64,000 bases of DNA from Synechocystis sp. PCC 6714 (GTDB taxonomy: Bacteria; Cyanobacteriota; Cyanobacteriia; Cyanobacteriales; Microcystaceae), in contig NZ_CP007542.1 of NCBI RefSeq assembly GCF_000478825.2, forward strand, positions 1,364,001 to 1,428,000, written 5' to 3'. Both the position numbers and the translations under genes were made by a program. Positions 56,741 through 64,000 of this stretch are shown here, in pieces (positions within the stretch are counted from its first letter, which is position 1; every line of letters starts with the position of its first letter). Under the pieces are notes generated by a model, which was given only the letters and a program-made list of their open reading frames with translations, searched no databases and was not told the origin of the DNA.

Positions 56741-58132
56741 ATGGAATCCAAGTTGCTGAATGTAAATCAAGGCTTTGGCCCGGTTTTAAGAAATTCCCGC
56801 TTTTTGTTCCTCTGGGTTGGCCAAATTTTTTCCCAGTTGGCAGATAAATTTTATCTGGTTTTGATGATTGCCTTAATTGCCAACCATTACCAGGGAGAAA
56901 ATCAGTCCATCAGCGGTTGGGTGTCGGCCATTATGATTGCTAACACTATTCCGGCGGTGCTATTTGGTTCCCTGGCGGGGGTCTACGTTGACCGTTGGCA
57001 AAAAAAACAAGTGTTGGTGGTCACTAATTTTTGCCGGGGCATTTTGATTTTGCTCCTGCCATTTCTACTCTGGTTCGGCGATCGCCAGAATATCAACCTT
57101 CCGGTGGGATGGTTGCCTAATTTTCTGCGCCGTTGGCAAACGGAGGAACATCAATATTTTGCCCTACCGTTGGGGTTTGTCATTCTGCTGGGGGTCACCT
57201 TTGCGGTGTCCACCCTGACCCAATTTTTTGCTCCGGCGGAACAATCGGCTACGCCCCTGGTGGTGCGGCGGCGGAACCTGTTAGCGGCCAATTCCCTCAC
57301 CACTCTCACCATGATGGGGGTATTGATTATTGGTTTTGCCATTGGAGAACCCCTGTTGAGCTTGGCGGATAATCTCTTTCCCCAGGCGGGGGACGTGGGG
57401 CCGGTGTTGGTGGTGGCGGGCTGTTACCTGGTGGCAGGTTTCGTATTGCTAATGCTGAAAACGGGGGAAAAAAAGTTTGATCCGGATTTAGTCCATCCCC
57501 ATGTGCTGAGTGACATTAAAGACGGCATCCGCTATTTGCAGGAAAATCATCGGGTACGCAATGCCCTAATCCAGTTATTAATTCTTTTTTCCATTTTTGC
57601 CGCTCTGTCAGTATTGGCGGTGAGTATGGCCGCCCATCTGCCGGGGTTAAAGGCTTCCCAGTTTGGTTTTTTGCTGGCCTTTGGCGGTTTAGGCATGGCG
57701 ATCGGGGCGGTGAGCATTGGCTACATTGGTCAGCGATTTTCCCCCACGGAATTGGCCCTCTGGGGGTCTTTGGGCATGGGGGTTTGTCTGACGGGTTTAG
57801 CCCTGTTTGACCACAGTTTGGTACTAACTTTTATTACCATCACCATCATGGGATTTTTCGCCGCCATGGTGGGGGTGCCGATGCAAACGTTGATGCAGGT
57901 GGAAACAGATCCGGAATTCCACGGTAAGGTGTTCGGCTTGGAAAATAATGCTAATAATATTGCCCTGTCGTTGCCCTTAGCTCTGGCCGGGGTGGCGGAA
58001 AGTTTATTCGGTCTAACCCCAGTGTTGTTATTCTTGGCGGCGGCGGCGATCGCCGGAGGGTTGCTGAGTTGGTACATCAATGAAAATAGTCCTTCTGTGA
58101 CCCCCCGTAAGGCCAAGGGCTCTTCAAGCTAG
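56741..58132 (+). CDS. Major facilitator superfamily transporter
   Basis: A 463-residue membrane protein from ATG 56741 (MESKLLNVNQGFGPVLRNSRF), with 12 predicted helices. The MFS loop 2-3 signature is visible as FGSLAGVYVDRWQKKQVLVVTN. It resembles the multidrug/enterobactin-exporter-like MFS_3 group (LRNSRFLFLWVGQIFSQLADKFYLVLMIAL). Substrate unknown. Convergent with xth. Confidence 0.87.
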   Translation: MESKLLNVNQGFGPVLRNSRFLFLWVGQIFSQLADKFYLVLMIALIANHYQGENQSISGWVSAIMIANTIPAVLFGSLAGVYVDRWQKKQVLVVTNFCRGILILLLPFLLWFGDRQNINLPVGWLPNFLRRWQTEEHQYFALPLGFVILLGVTFAVSTLTQFFAPAEQSATPLVVRRRNLLAANSLTTLTMMGVLIIGFAIGEPLLSLADNLFPQAGDVGPVLVVAGCYLVAGFVLLMLKTGEKKFDPDLVHPHVLSDIKDGIRYLQENHRVRNALIQLLILFSIFAALSVLAVSMAAHLPGLKASQFGFLLAFGGLGMAIGAVSIGYIGQRFSPTELALWGSLGMGVCLTGLALFDHSLVLTFITITIMGFFAAMVGVPMQTLMQVETDPEFHGKVFGLENNANNIALSLPLALAGVAESLFGLTPVLLFLAAAAIAGGLLSWYINENSPSVTPRKAKGSSS

Positions 58133-58136
58133 CTGA

Positions 58137-58937
58137 TTATTGATTATTAATGGTTACCACCACTGGAGCATGGTCACTGGGTTTTTCCCAACCCCTCGGT
58201 TCTTTGTCTATCCAGCACTTTTGGGCTTGGGCGTAAAGTTTGGGGGTTAAATAATGGTGGTCAATGCGCCAACCCCGATCGCGGCTAAAGCCCCTGGTGC
58301 GATAATCCCACCAACTGTAATGGCCTGTTTCCTCGGTAAATTTGCGAAACCCGTCCTGCAACTCGGCGATCGCCAACACATCTTTTAAGGCTTGGCGTTC
58401 AACGGGGGTGGCCATAATATGGTTTTCTCGGCCCTTGGGATCATGGATGTCTCGGTCTTCTGGGGCAATGTTGAAATCACCACAGACTAGGAATTCTGGA
58501 GTGTCACTACGGCGCAGTTGCTCCAGGTAGATTTGTAGTAACTTTAACCACCGCAATTTGTACAAATACTTTTCAGTGTCGGGGGCCGAACCATTGGGCA
58601 CGTAGAGATTAACTATCCGCAGACCACCATAAACGCCGCTGATTACCCGTTTTTGTTCGTCCAAATCCCCTGTCAAATCTGGCCCCACCAGAGACGCGAA
58701 GCCAATTTGTCCATTTTGCAACGGCTCCCGACTGATTATAGCCACGCCGTTATAGGACTTTTGTCCGGAAATGTAGCAGTGATAGCCCACCTGCTCAAAC
58801 GGTTGGCGGGGAAAATCCTCATCCACCACTTTTGTTTCCTGTAAACAGAGCACATCAACGGGATTTGTGCCCAACCAATCAAGGATATGTTGCTGACGAC
58901 TGCGGACAGAGTTAACGTTCCAACTGGCGATGTCCAT
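58137..58937 (-). CDS. xth: Exodeoxyribonuclease III (AP endonuclease)
   Basis: A 266-residue ExoIII-type base-excision-repair enzyme. From ATG 58937: MDIASWNVNSVRSRQQHILDWL (metal-binding Asn), VLCLQETKV (Glu), the LYVPNGSAPDTEKYLYKL block, CGDFNIAPEDRDIHDP (Asp/Asn pair), WWDYRTRGFSRDRGWRIDHHYLTP and a final KPSDHAPVVVTI (catalytic Asp-His). The frame runs further upstream, but the family N-terminus is MDIASWN. Its start overlaps the end of the DUF3750 gene by 26 bases on the same strand. Confidence 0.95.
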   Translation of the reverse strand: MDIASWNVNSVRSRQQHILDWLGTNPVDVLCLQETKVVDEDFPRQPFEQVGYHCYISGQKSYNGVAIISREPLQNGQIGFASLVGPDLTGDLDEQKRVISGVYGGLRIVNLYVPNGSAPDTEKYLYKLRWLKLLQIYLEQLRRSDTPEFLVCGDFNIAPEDRDIHDPKGRENHIMATPVERQALKDVLAIAELQDGFRKFTEETGHYSWWDYRTRGFSRDRGWRIDHHYLTPKLYAQAQKCWIDKEPRGWEKPSDHAPVVVTINNQ

Positions 58938-59370
58938 GGGAAAAACGAGGAAAGATAAGTTTGCCATAGCCCCGGCCTACCCCCCGCCAGCCCAGATCAA
59001 AATCAATGGCTGCTTGCTCTAGCACCCATTGGGCATAGGTGTTGCTATTGGGGCCTGGCCAGTAACGATAGCTATAACAGTGGGGATAGGTGTGGGGACT
59101 GTGGAGAATAATTTCCCCCAGGCGATCGCCAAGGGAACCGGACCATTGCTGGGCCAAAAAACTAGGACCATTGCCCACCCCAGCCTGGGGCGCCAGCAAG
59201 TTTCGGTGCAAATGCCCCCAACTCTGGGGCTTTAACTCCCGCCGTTGCCACACTTCCCATCGCTGTACATTGGCTAAGGTTTGACCATGGCGATCGCCGA
59301 TCACATACCAATAATGCACCGCCCAGCGACCGACGAAGGGAATCTTTGCCCACCGTAGTTGCACTTCCAT
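58912..59370 (-). CDS. DUF3750 family protein
   Basis: A 152-residue protein (start ATG 59370, MEVQLRWAKIPFVGRWAVHYWYVIGD). The pattern HTYPHCYSYRYWPGPNSNTYAQWVLEQA matches DUF3750, a family of unknown function with a conserved WPGPNSN motif. It overlaps the start of xth by 26 bases and lies 40 bp after ndk on the same strand, so ndk, this gene and xth probably share a transcript. Confidence 0.8.
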   Translation of the reverse strand: MEVQLRWAKIPFVGRWAVHYWYVIGDRHGQTLANVQRWEVWQRRELKPQSWGHLHRNLLAPQAGVGNGPSFLAQQWSGSLGDRLGEIILHSPHTYPHCYSYRYWPGPNSNTYAQWVLEQAAIDFDLGWRGVGRGYGKLIFPRFSHGHRQLER

Positions 59371-59410
59371 GGCCATGGGAATAGATCAAAAGGCTGTGAA
59401 AAGAAGCTAA

Positions 59411-59860
59411 TTATTCGTACAACCAGGGGTTGAGGGTGGCATCCCATTCATTCACTTCTTCTTCCTTAAACCAAAGGGAAATTTCCCGCTTAGCGGTTTC
59501 AATGGCATCGGAACCGTGGATAATGTTGCGACCAACGGACACACCGTAATCTCCTCGGATAGTGCCGGGGGCAGCGGCGTGGGGATCCGTAGCACCAATC
59601 ATTTGGCGAGAGGTGGAAACGATGGAATTACCTTCCCACACCATGGCCACCACGGGGGAGGAACAGATGAAGTTTACCAAGCCAGAAAAGAAAGGTTTAT
59701 CATTCAGAGCTTCGTAATGTTTTTCTGCCAATTCTTGGGAAACAGTCATTACTTTCATGGCGACCAATTTAAAGCCTTTTCTCTCAAAGCGACCGACAAT
59801 TTCGCCAATTAATTGCCGTTGTACCCCGTCGGGCTTGATCATAATAAATGTGCGTTCCAT
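59411..59860 (-). CDS. ndk: Nucleoside diphosphate kinase
   Basis: A 149-residue kinase that balances nucleoside triphosphates. The phospho-accepting His115 lies in [50 protein letters not shown] and the Kpn-loop region [16 protein letters not shown] are intact. A purine-rich AGGAGG precedes the ATG. First gene of the ndk-DUF3750-xth run. Confidence 0.97.
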   Translation of the reverse strand: MERTFIMIKPDGVQRQLIGEIVGRFERKGFKLVAMKVMTVSQELAEKHYEALNDKPFFSGLVNFICSSPVVAMVWEGNSIVSTSRQMIGATDPHAAAPGTIRGDYGVSVGRNIIHGSDAIETAKREISLWFKEEEVNEWDATLNPWLYE

Positions 59861-60039
59861 GGCAACCTCCTTTTGCTTTTTCTGTTAAAAAACTTAACAA
59901 TCAGTCAGTATTTTACATGGTTTGGGGGCGGTGATTCTCAATGTTCCTCCGGCTCCCAGCTCTGGAACAGCCCCACCGGGTGATCGCCGTTCAAGAACCG
60001 TGGGAGAAAAGAAGATCGAGAATAATTTTGGCGAAAGGC

Positions 60040-60068
60040 TTGACAAGGGGATCTACTTTCAGCACAAT
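60040..60068 (+). promoter_or_regulatory. Candidate tRNA-Ala promoter
   Basis: TTGACA at 60040-60045 and CACAAT at 60063-60068 are spaced 17 bp apart. The box ends 15 bp before the tRNA 5' end, where a stable-RNA promoter is expected. The -35 is perfect; the -10 is weak. Confidence 0.5.
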
Positions 60069-60083
60069 GGAATACTGTGACTC

Positions 60084-60156
60084 GGGGCTATAGCTCAGTT
60101 GGTAGAGCACTTGCATGGCATGCAAGGGGTCAGCGGTTCGAGCCCGCTTAGCTCCA
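60084..60156 (+). tRNA. tRNA-Ala (anticodon GGC)
   Basis: A 73-nt cloverleaf. Acceptor GGGGCTA/TAGCTCC with one G-T pair, D-arm with AGCTCAGTTGGTAGAGC, anticodon arm CTTGC-ATGGCAT-GCAAG giving GGC, T-loop GGTTCGAGCC, discriminator A. The CCA end is not encoded. Reads GCC/GCU alanine codons. Confidence 0.96.
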
Positions 60157-60283
60157 TAAAACCTTTGGGGATGCTATCCTCGCTTCCGGTGGTTGATGGG
60201 ACCATTGTTTCTCTGCCGGGACTTTCTTTGGCTAAACCCTAGGGAAAATTGCCCAACCAAGGTTATTAAAGGTTATTAAATTA

Positions 60284-61753
60284 TTACTTTCTATCGAGTT
60301 GTTCACTAGCCCAGTCGTACCAAAACTGATGGTTTAATTTTCCCAATGGCGATCGCCTTAGATCTGGGACAGGGAACCAATGCTTAGGACATTTCGGGCC
60401 GCTCAACTGACTTTTCAAATACTGGGCTAAGGCATTAACGTCGTCCTGCTGGTCAGCTTTTGGTACGTAAATGGCCACCAACATTTCCCCCCAATGGCAA
60501 TCGCTCACTCCAATAATTAGCACGTCTTGAACTAAATTCTGGTCGAGTAAAAAAGCCTCAACTTCGCCTGGATCAATATTTTCTCCGCCACTGATAATGC
60601 GTCGACCCTGGCGGCCCGTGATGTACAGATAACCGTTTTGGCAATAACCTAAATCCCCAGTGGTGAAGATTTTACCGGGAAAGTCTGGATGTTCTGGTAT
60701 GTAACCCTGACATAAAGCACCAGAGTCAATACAAATCGTACCCACAGCACCAGACATAATCGATTCGCCTTGGTGGTTAATAATGGTTAAGCGAACATGG
60801 GGCAAAGGTTTGCCGACCCCTTTTTGGCCGGCCAAAAATTCCCCAGGGGTCAAAGTGGCAATTTGGGCGGCGGTTTCCGTCATGCCATAGGTGGGAGCCA
60901 AGTTAATGGCGGTGGTTTTTGCCCTTGCTAAAAGTGCGGGCCAAGCCGGTGCTCCTCCTAAAAAAATGAGCGGAAAGTTTTTAAGCCAATCCCCATGGCG
61001 ATCGAGCAGATATTCCAACTGGGTAGGCACCAGGGAGGTGACATAGTTGGGGGGCAAAGGAGGGGGAATTTGTTTCACTAAGCCATAATCCAGTGGGCTG
61101 AACTTTCCCCCAGTTAAAGCGGACCGCCACCATTGCATAAAGCCCCCCACATGGTGCATGGGCAGTACACAAAAGCTATTGATTTGACCATTATTGGACA
61201 GTAAAGGAACTAAAAACTCCTGCAATCCTGCCACTGCTATGGCTAGGGTTTGGGGGGTGTGGAGAGCAAAACGAATTCTGCCTGAAGATCCGCCGGTGGG
61301 GAAACCAATGATCAACCCTGACTTTGGCTGTTCTGGCTGACATTCCAGGGTGCTTGTCTTATGGGCCAAGGGCTTGGTATTCCAACTGTCAGATTGAAGC
61401 CTTAACCATTGTTGTTGCCATTGGGATGATCCCCAGAGGCGATCGGGTTGCAAAAACTGTACCACCTGCTGCCATTCCCGTCCTTGCCATTGGTGATTAG
61501 CAATGAACAACTCCCCCCGGCCAATCCGGAAAAACGCCACCACTGCCGCCCGAAATTTGACCCCATCTGGTTCCACTAGCAAAATTTTGGGATATTCAAT
61601 CTTTGCCAGACTTTGTTGATATTTATCCACCCATTTTTGCCAATCAGGGGGCAATTGCTCACCCAAAACTGCTAAACCTTTTTCTAAAGCAAGCTCCAGG
61701 GCCGAGGCGATGGAATTGGGACAACTTAACCAGGGGGGGACTACAATCTCCAT
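60284..61753 (-). CDS. menE: o-Succinylbenzoate-CoA ligase MenE
   Basis: A 489-residue acyl-adenylate-forming enzyme of phylloquinone synthesis, activating o-succinylbenzoate with ATP and CoA. The P-loop GFPTGGSSGRIRFALHTP (about 151-168), NLAPTYGMTETAAQIATLTPG, FTTGDLGYCQNGYLYITGRQGRRIISGGENIDPGEVEAFL and RRSPLGKLNHQFWYD (catalytic Lys) are complete. It starts six bases after the gamma-glutamylcyclotransferase-like gene on the same strand. Confidence 0.92.
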   Translation of the reverse strand: MEIVVPPWLSCPNSIASALELALEKGLAVLGEQLPPDWQKWVDKYQQSLAKIEYPKILLVEPDGVKFRAAVVAFFRIGRGELFIANHQWQGREWQQVVQFLQPDRLWGSSQWQQQWLRLQSDSWNTKPLAHKTSTLECQPEQPKSGLIIGFPTGGSSGRIRFALHTPQTLAIAVAGLQEFLVPLLSNNGQINSFCVLPMHHVGGFMQWWRSALTGGKFSPLDYGLVKQIPPPLPPNYVTSLVPTQLEYLLDRHGDWLKNFPLIFLGGAPAWPALLARAKTTAINLAPTYGMTETAAQIATLTPGEFLAGQKGVGKPLPHVRLTIINHQGESIMSGAVGTICIDSGALCQGYIPEHPDFPGKIFTTGDLGYCQNGYLYITGRQGRRIISGGENIDPGEVEAFLLDQNLVQDVLIIGVSDCHWGEMLVAIYVPKADQQDDVNALAQYLKSQLSGPKCPKHWFPVPDLRRSPLGKLNHQFWYDWASEQLDRK

Positions 61754-61759
61754 GGGGCG

Positions 61760-62176
61760 TCAATGGGGAAATTCTTGGCATCCAGACCAACATCCCGTGG
61801 GCAGATAAATTCCTCCGTACCGCTCGATTTTCCTGGGATCCATGCGGTAAAGCCAAGCTCCGGCCATCTCCCCTCCCTGGGGGTCAAATACTGTTGCCCA
61901 ACAACGCTCATAAACATTTTCTTCGGGGTCACGTTCTGCTTGGTAATCTTCCAAACTATCTAGCTGATCTAAAAAAAAATTCGGGGGAAAGGTGAGGCAA
62001 TAACCCCAAACCCTATCTTGGCCGATCGCCATAGCCGGATAGCCAAAATGTTGTAGATGGTAGATTTGTCCGAGTACATAGCCCCGGGCAGGGGGCTCAA
62101 TTTGGCTGGGGCAATAGGCTTGGTGATTGCACTCTCCCGGCATGAGAGTACCATAAACAAAAACCTTCACTGTCAT
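61760..62176 (-). CDS. Gamma-glutamylcyclotransferase (GGCT/AIG2-like) protein
   Basis: A 138-residue protein from ATG 62176 (MTVKVFVYGTLMPGECNHQAYC); a start six codons upstream (62194) is possible. The YGTL motif near residue 8 and the catalytic Glu region LDSLEDYQAERDPEENVY fit the GGCT fold. Members remove 5-oxoproline from gamma-glutamyl peptides or related compounds. The exact substrate is unknown. It is the likely operon partner of menE. Confidence 0.82.
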   Translation of the reverse strand: MTVKVFVYGTLMPGECNHQAYCPSQIEPPARGYVLGQIYHLQHFGYPAMAIGQDRVWGYCLTFPPNFFLDQLDSLEDYQAERDPEENVYERCWATVFDPQGGEMAGAWLYRMDPRKIERYGGIYLPTGCWSGCQEFPH

Positions 62177-62298
62177 TGCATTCATTTTTACCAATTAAGC
62201 ACCCAGGGAACCACCGAGGCTCAGTCAAAGAATCAGAGCCCGGGACCTATCGCCCCTCCACTTTTAAGTTACTAGATAATTTACTAGCGACGGTGCGG

Positions 62299-62742
62299 TC
62301 AACTGGCCGGTAAGGTAACCGTTTCCAGCCAGAAGGACTCAATGCCCTGCACCATTTTGAACAAATCCTTCAAATTACGGGATTTGGTTAGATAGCAGTT
62401 GACGTGCAGTTCGTAACTAGCAATTACGTCATCCTCATTGTGGGAAGTGGTCAGTACCACCACAGGAATCCTTTTCAGGGTCGGATTTTGTTTGATTTCT
62501 GCTAACACTTCCCGGCCATCTTTTTTGGGCAAATTTAAATCCAGCAAAATCAGGTTGGGACGGGGACAATTTTCGTATTCCCCCTGTTGTTGCAAAAAGG
62601 CCATGGCCGCCAGACCATCCCGGAGAATGATCAGTTCATGGTCAATGGTGCTGGTTTTCAACACTTCTTGCACTAGGCGGCTATCGGCTTTACTGTCTTC
62701 CACCAGCAAAATAACCTTGGGGGGATTAGATTCGTCGGACAT
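62299..62742 (-). CDS. rcp1: Response regulator Rcp1, partner of phytochrome Cph1
   Basis: A 147-residue CheY-like single-domain receiver. The phospho-acceptor Asp68 is in NLILLDLNLPKKDGREVL, acidic pocket Glu/Asp in ILLVEDSKAD, Thr in VVLTTSHNEDD, and Lys in CYLTKSRNLKDL. The cognate response regulator of Cph1, it begins 15 bases after the cph1 stop on the same strand, the known cph1-rcp1 operon. Confidence 0.96.
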   Translation of the reverse strand: MSDESNPPKVILLVEDSKADSRLVQEVLKTSTIDHELIILRDGLAAMAFLQQQGEYENCPRPNLILLDLNLPKKDGREVLAEIKQNPTLKRIPVVVLTTSHNEDDVIASYELHVNCYLTKSRNLKDLFKMVQGIESFWLETVTLPAS

Positions 62743-62757
62743 GTTTTAACAACCCCC

Positions 62758-64000
62758 TTAGTTACCGATGGGAATGGAGAAATAGAAAGTGGCCCCTTCC
62801 CCTGGGTTAGACTCTAACCAAATTTGCCCTTGATGGCCTTCGATGATTTTTTTACAAATGGCTAGGCCCATGCCAGTGCCTTTATATTCATCTCTGGTGT
62901 GGAGTCGTTGGAAAATGACAAAAATCCGTTCGAAGAATTGGGGGTCAATGCCAATGCCGTTATCCTGCACCGCAAATACCCAGGCATCTTCCCGGCGATC
63001 GCCCCAGATTTTAATTTTGGGTGGTTTATCCCCGGCAAATTTGATGGCATTACCAATCAGGTTTTGGAATACTTGCATTAGCTGAATTTGATCCGCCATC
63101 ACGGCGGGCATGGAACCCACTTCAATTTCTGCCCCGCTTTCTTCAATGCGTTGTTTGAGGTTGGCTAAGGCCTTATCCACCACTTCCTGCACATCGGTGA
63201 AGGTGAGTTGGGCATATTGGGTATCCACCTTGGCGTAGGTCAAAATATCATCAATCAACGTCTGCATTAGGGAAACCCCATTTACCGCAAAGTCGATGAA
63301 ATCCTTGGCATCTTCATCCAGAGCTTCGCTATAACGCATTTCCAGCAGTTGCACGTAGTTGCTCACCTGGTTGAGGGGTTCCTGCAAATCGTGGGAAGCA
63401 ATGTAGGCAAATTTCTTTAAATCAGCGTTGGAGCGTTCCAAATTGCGGGCTAATTGGGCCAACTCTTCCGCCTGACGCAAAATTAGGTTGACGATCGCCT
63501 TTTTCAGGGCTAGGGCACTCTGGATTTCCACCGGTTGCCAGGGCAGGGATTGGAGCCGGACAATTTCTTTCCAGAGGTCAAAGGATTGGCGGGGATGGAG
63601 TTCAATCTGGCCGTTTTCCTGGGTAGCTTCGTAGGCATTGTTCGGGTCACCGCCCCAATTAACCGTTTGCAATACTTCGGGCCGGAACCAGAGTAAAAAG
63701 TTGTGGCGGGCAATGGGGATGGCCAATAAACCACTGGCCTCCGCCTTAAAGTTCACCGCATCAGGGTAAATTTGCGATAGGGAAGAGGTGGAAAAAACGT
63801 CCTGCACATCCCGGCTCTCTAACCATTGCAATAAATATTGCACCGCCTTTTCATTGGGAGTCTGTCCCACTAAAATCAATTTTTCCCCAAAGCAGATGGC
63901 CGCTCCCTGGGACCCCGTCAACCCCAATAGGCGATCGGGATTGTTGGTTAAACCTTCGACGAAATCCGCTGCTGTGGTCATTTTGTCCAACAAAACTGCC
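62758..64000 (-). CDS. cph1: Cyanobacterial phytochrome Cph1, C-terminal 414 residues (5' truncated by window)
   Basis: The frame runs from beyond 64000 to the stop at 62758; the apparent TTG start at 63991-63993 is internal. Visible: the end of the GAF/PHY region (AVLLDKMTTAADFVEGL, RHNFLLWFRPEVLQTVNWGGDP, SFDLWKEIVRLQSLPW), which is PHY-domain sequence. The histidine kinase follows, with the phospho-acceptor His in FAYIASHDLQEPLNQV (His538 in PCC 6803 numbering), N-box NLIGNAIKFAG, G1 DNGIGID, F/G2 GTGMGLAICKKIIEGH. The chromophore-binding N-terminus lies outside. Red/far-red sensor acting through Rcp1. Confidence 0.97.
   Translation of the reverse strand, partial: AVLLDKMTTAADFVEGLTNNPDRLLGLTGSQGAAICFGEKLILVGQTPNEKAVQYLLQWLESRDVQDVFSTSSLSQIYPDAVNFKAEASGLLAIPIARHNFLLWFRPEVLQTVNWGGDPNNAYEATQENGQIELHPRQSFDLWKEIVRLQSLPWQPVEIQSALALKKAIVNLILRQAEELAQLARNLERSNADLKKFAYIASHDLQEPLNQVSNYVQLLEMRYSEALDEDAKDFIDFAVNGVSLMQTLIDDILTYAKVDTQYAQLTFTDVQEVVDKALANLKQRIEESGAEIEVGSMPAVMADQIQLMQVFQNLIGNAIKFAGDKPPKIKIWGDRREDAWVFAVQDNGIGIDPQFFERIFVIFQRLHTRDEYKGTGMGLAICKKIIEGHQGQIWLESNPGEGATFYFSIPIGN

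Overview
The window is chromosomal DNA from a unicellular cyanobacterium of the genus Synechocystis. Many proteins match Synechocystis sp. PCC 6803 gene products as I remember them (NtcA, Cph1/Rcp1, KtrB, DgdA, ArsM/ArsS, Slr0708-type periplasmic protein). The palindrome GCGATCGC (HIP1) recurs throughout. Remembered stretches of NtcA and Cph1 differ from PCC 6803 at scattered residues. Gene groups that I recall as lying in different orders or orientations in PCC 6803 are adjacent here. I infer a sister strain (for example of the PCC 6714 type) rather than PCC 6803 itself; no alignment was run.

Layout. 0-8 kb: the end of a WD40 protein, a small unknown protein, the nitrogen regulator ntcA with a DUF3084 coiled-coil protein, a ComFB-like protein, proS, a small secreted protein and the periplasmic protease hhoB. 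7.7-12.6 kb, mostly minus strand: a CPBP membrane protease, a DUF3326 protein, a small unknown protein, a broken serine-hydrolase gene, a degenerate sensor kinase, a DUF3288 protein and an untracked 37-residue membrane microprotein. 12.7-20.6 kb, plus strand: an MshEN-like protein, sodB, leuB, a small protein, menA, a pentapeptide-repeat protein, a ferredoxin-type aldo/keto reductase and hflX. 20.6-29.3 kb, minus strand: a lipid- and membrane-centred run (fabH, plsX, a hemerythrin, ktrB, dgdA, hpnH), then groSL with a perfect CIRCE operator. 29.4-30.3 kb: a decayed IS630/Tc1-type transposase in two oppositely oriented pieces.

30.4-38.4 kb: cyclophilin, a cytochrome b561-like protein, glgB, an MBL-fold protein, an unknown protein, a MerA-like flavoprotein, a frameshifted gene remnant and a MITE-like inverted-repeat element. 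38.4-46.9 kb, minus strand: a TVP38 membrane protein, arsS, arsM (arsenosugar pathway), a PAS-GAF-GGDEF protein and ppsA. 47.4-53.5 kb, plus strand: polA, an abundant-type periplasmic protein and an OprB-like porin. 53.5-64 kb: an unknown 630-residue protein, pdhA, an MFS transporter, xth, a DUF3750 protein, ndk, tRNA-Ala(GGC), a gamma-glutamylcyclotransferase-like gene with menE, and rcp1 with the 3' part of cph1.

Most of the window is core metabolism and housekeeping. I found no CRISPR array, prophage or obvious defence island, and no clear undescribed multi-gene system. The points most worth a second look are the MshEN-like protein with the ComFB-like protein (possible cyclic-di-GMP effectors), the internal QLSLF clamp-binding-like motif in PolA, the 37-residue microprotein, the non-canonical hflX start, the MITE-like element, the decayed genes and the degenerate kinase.
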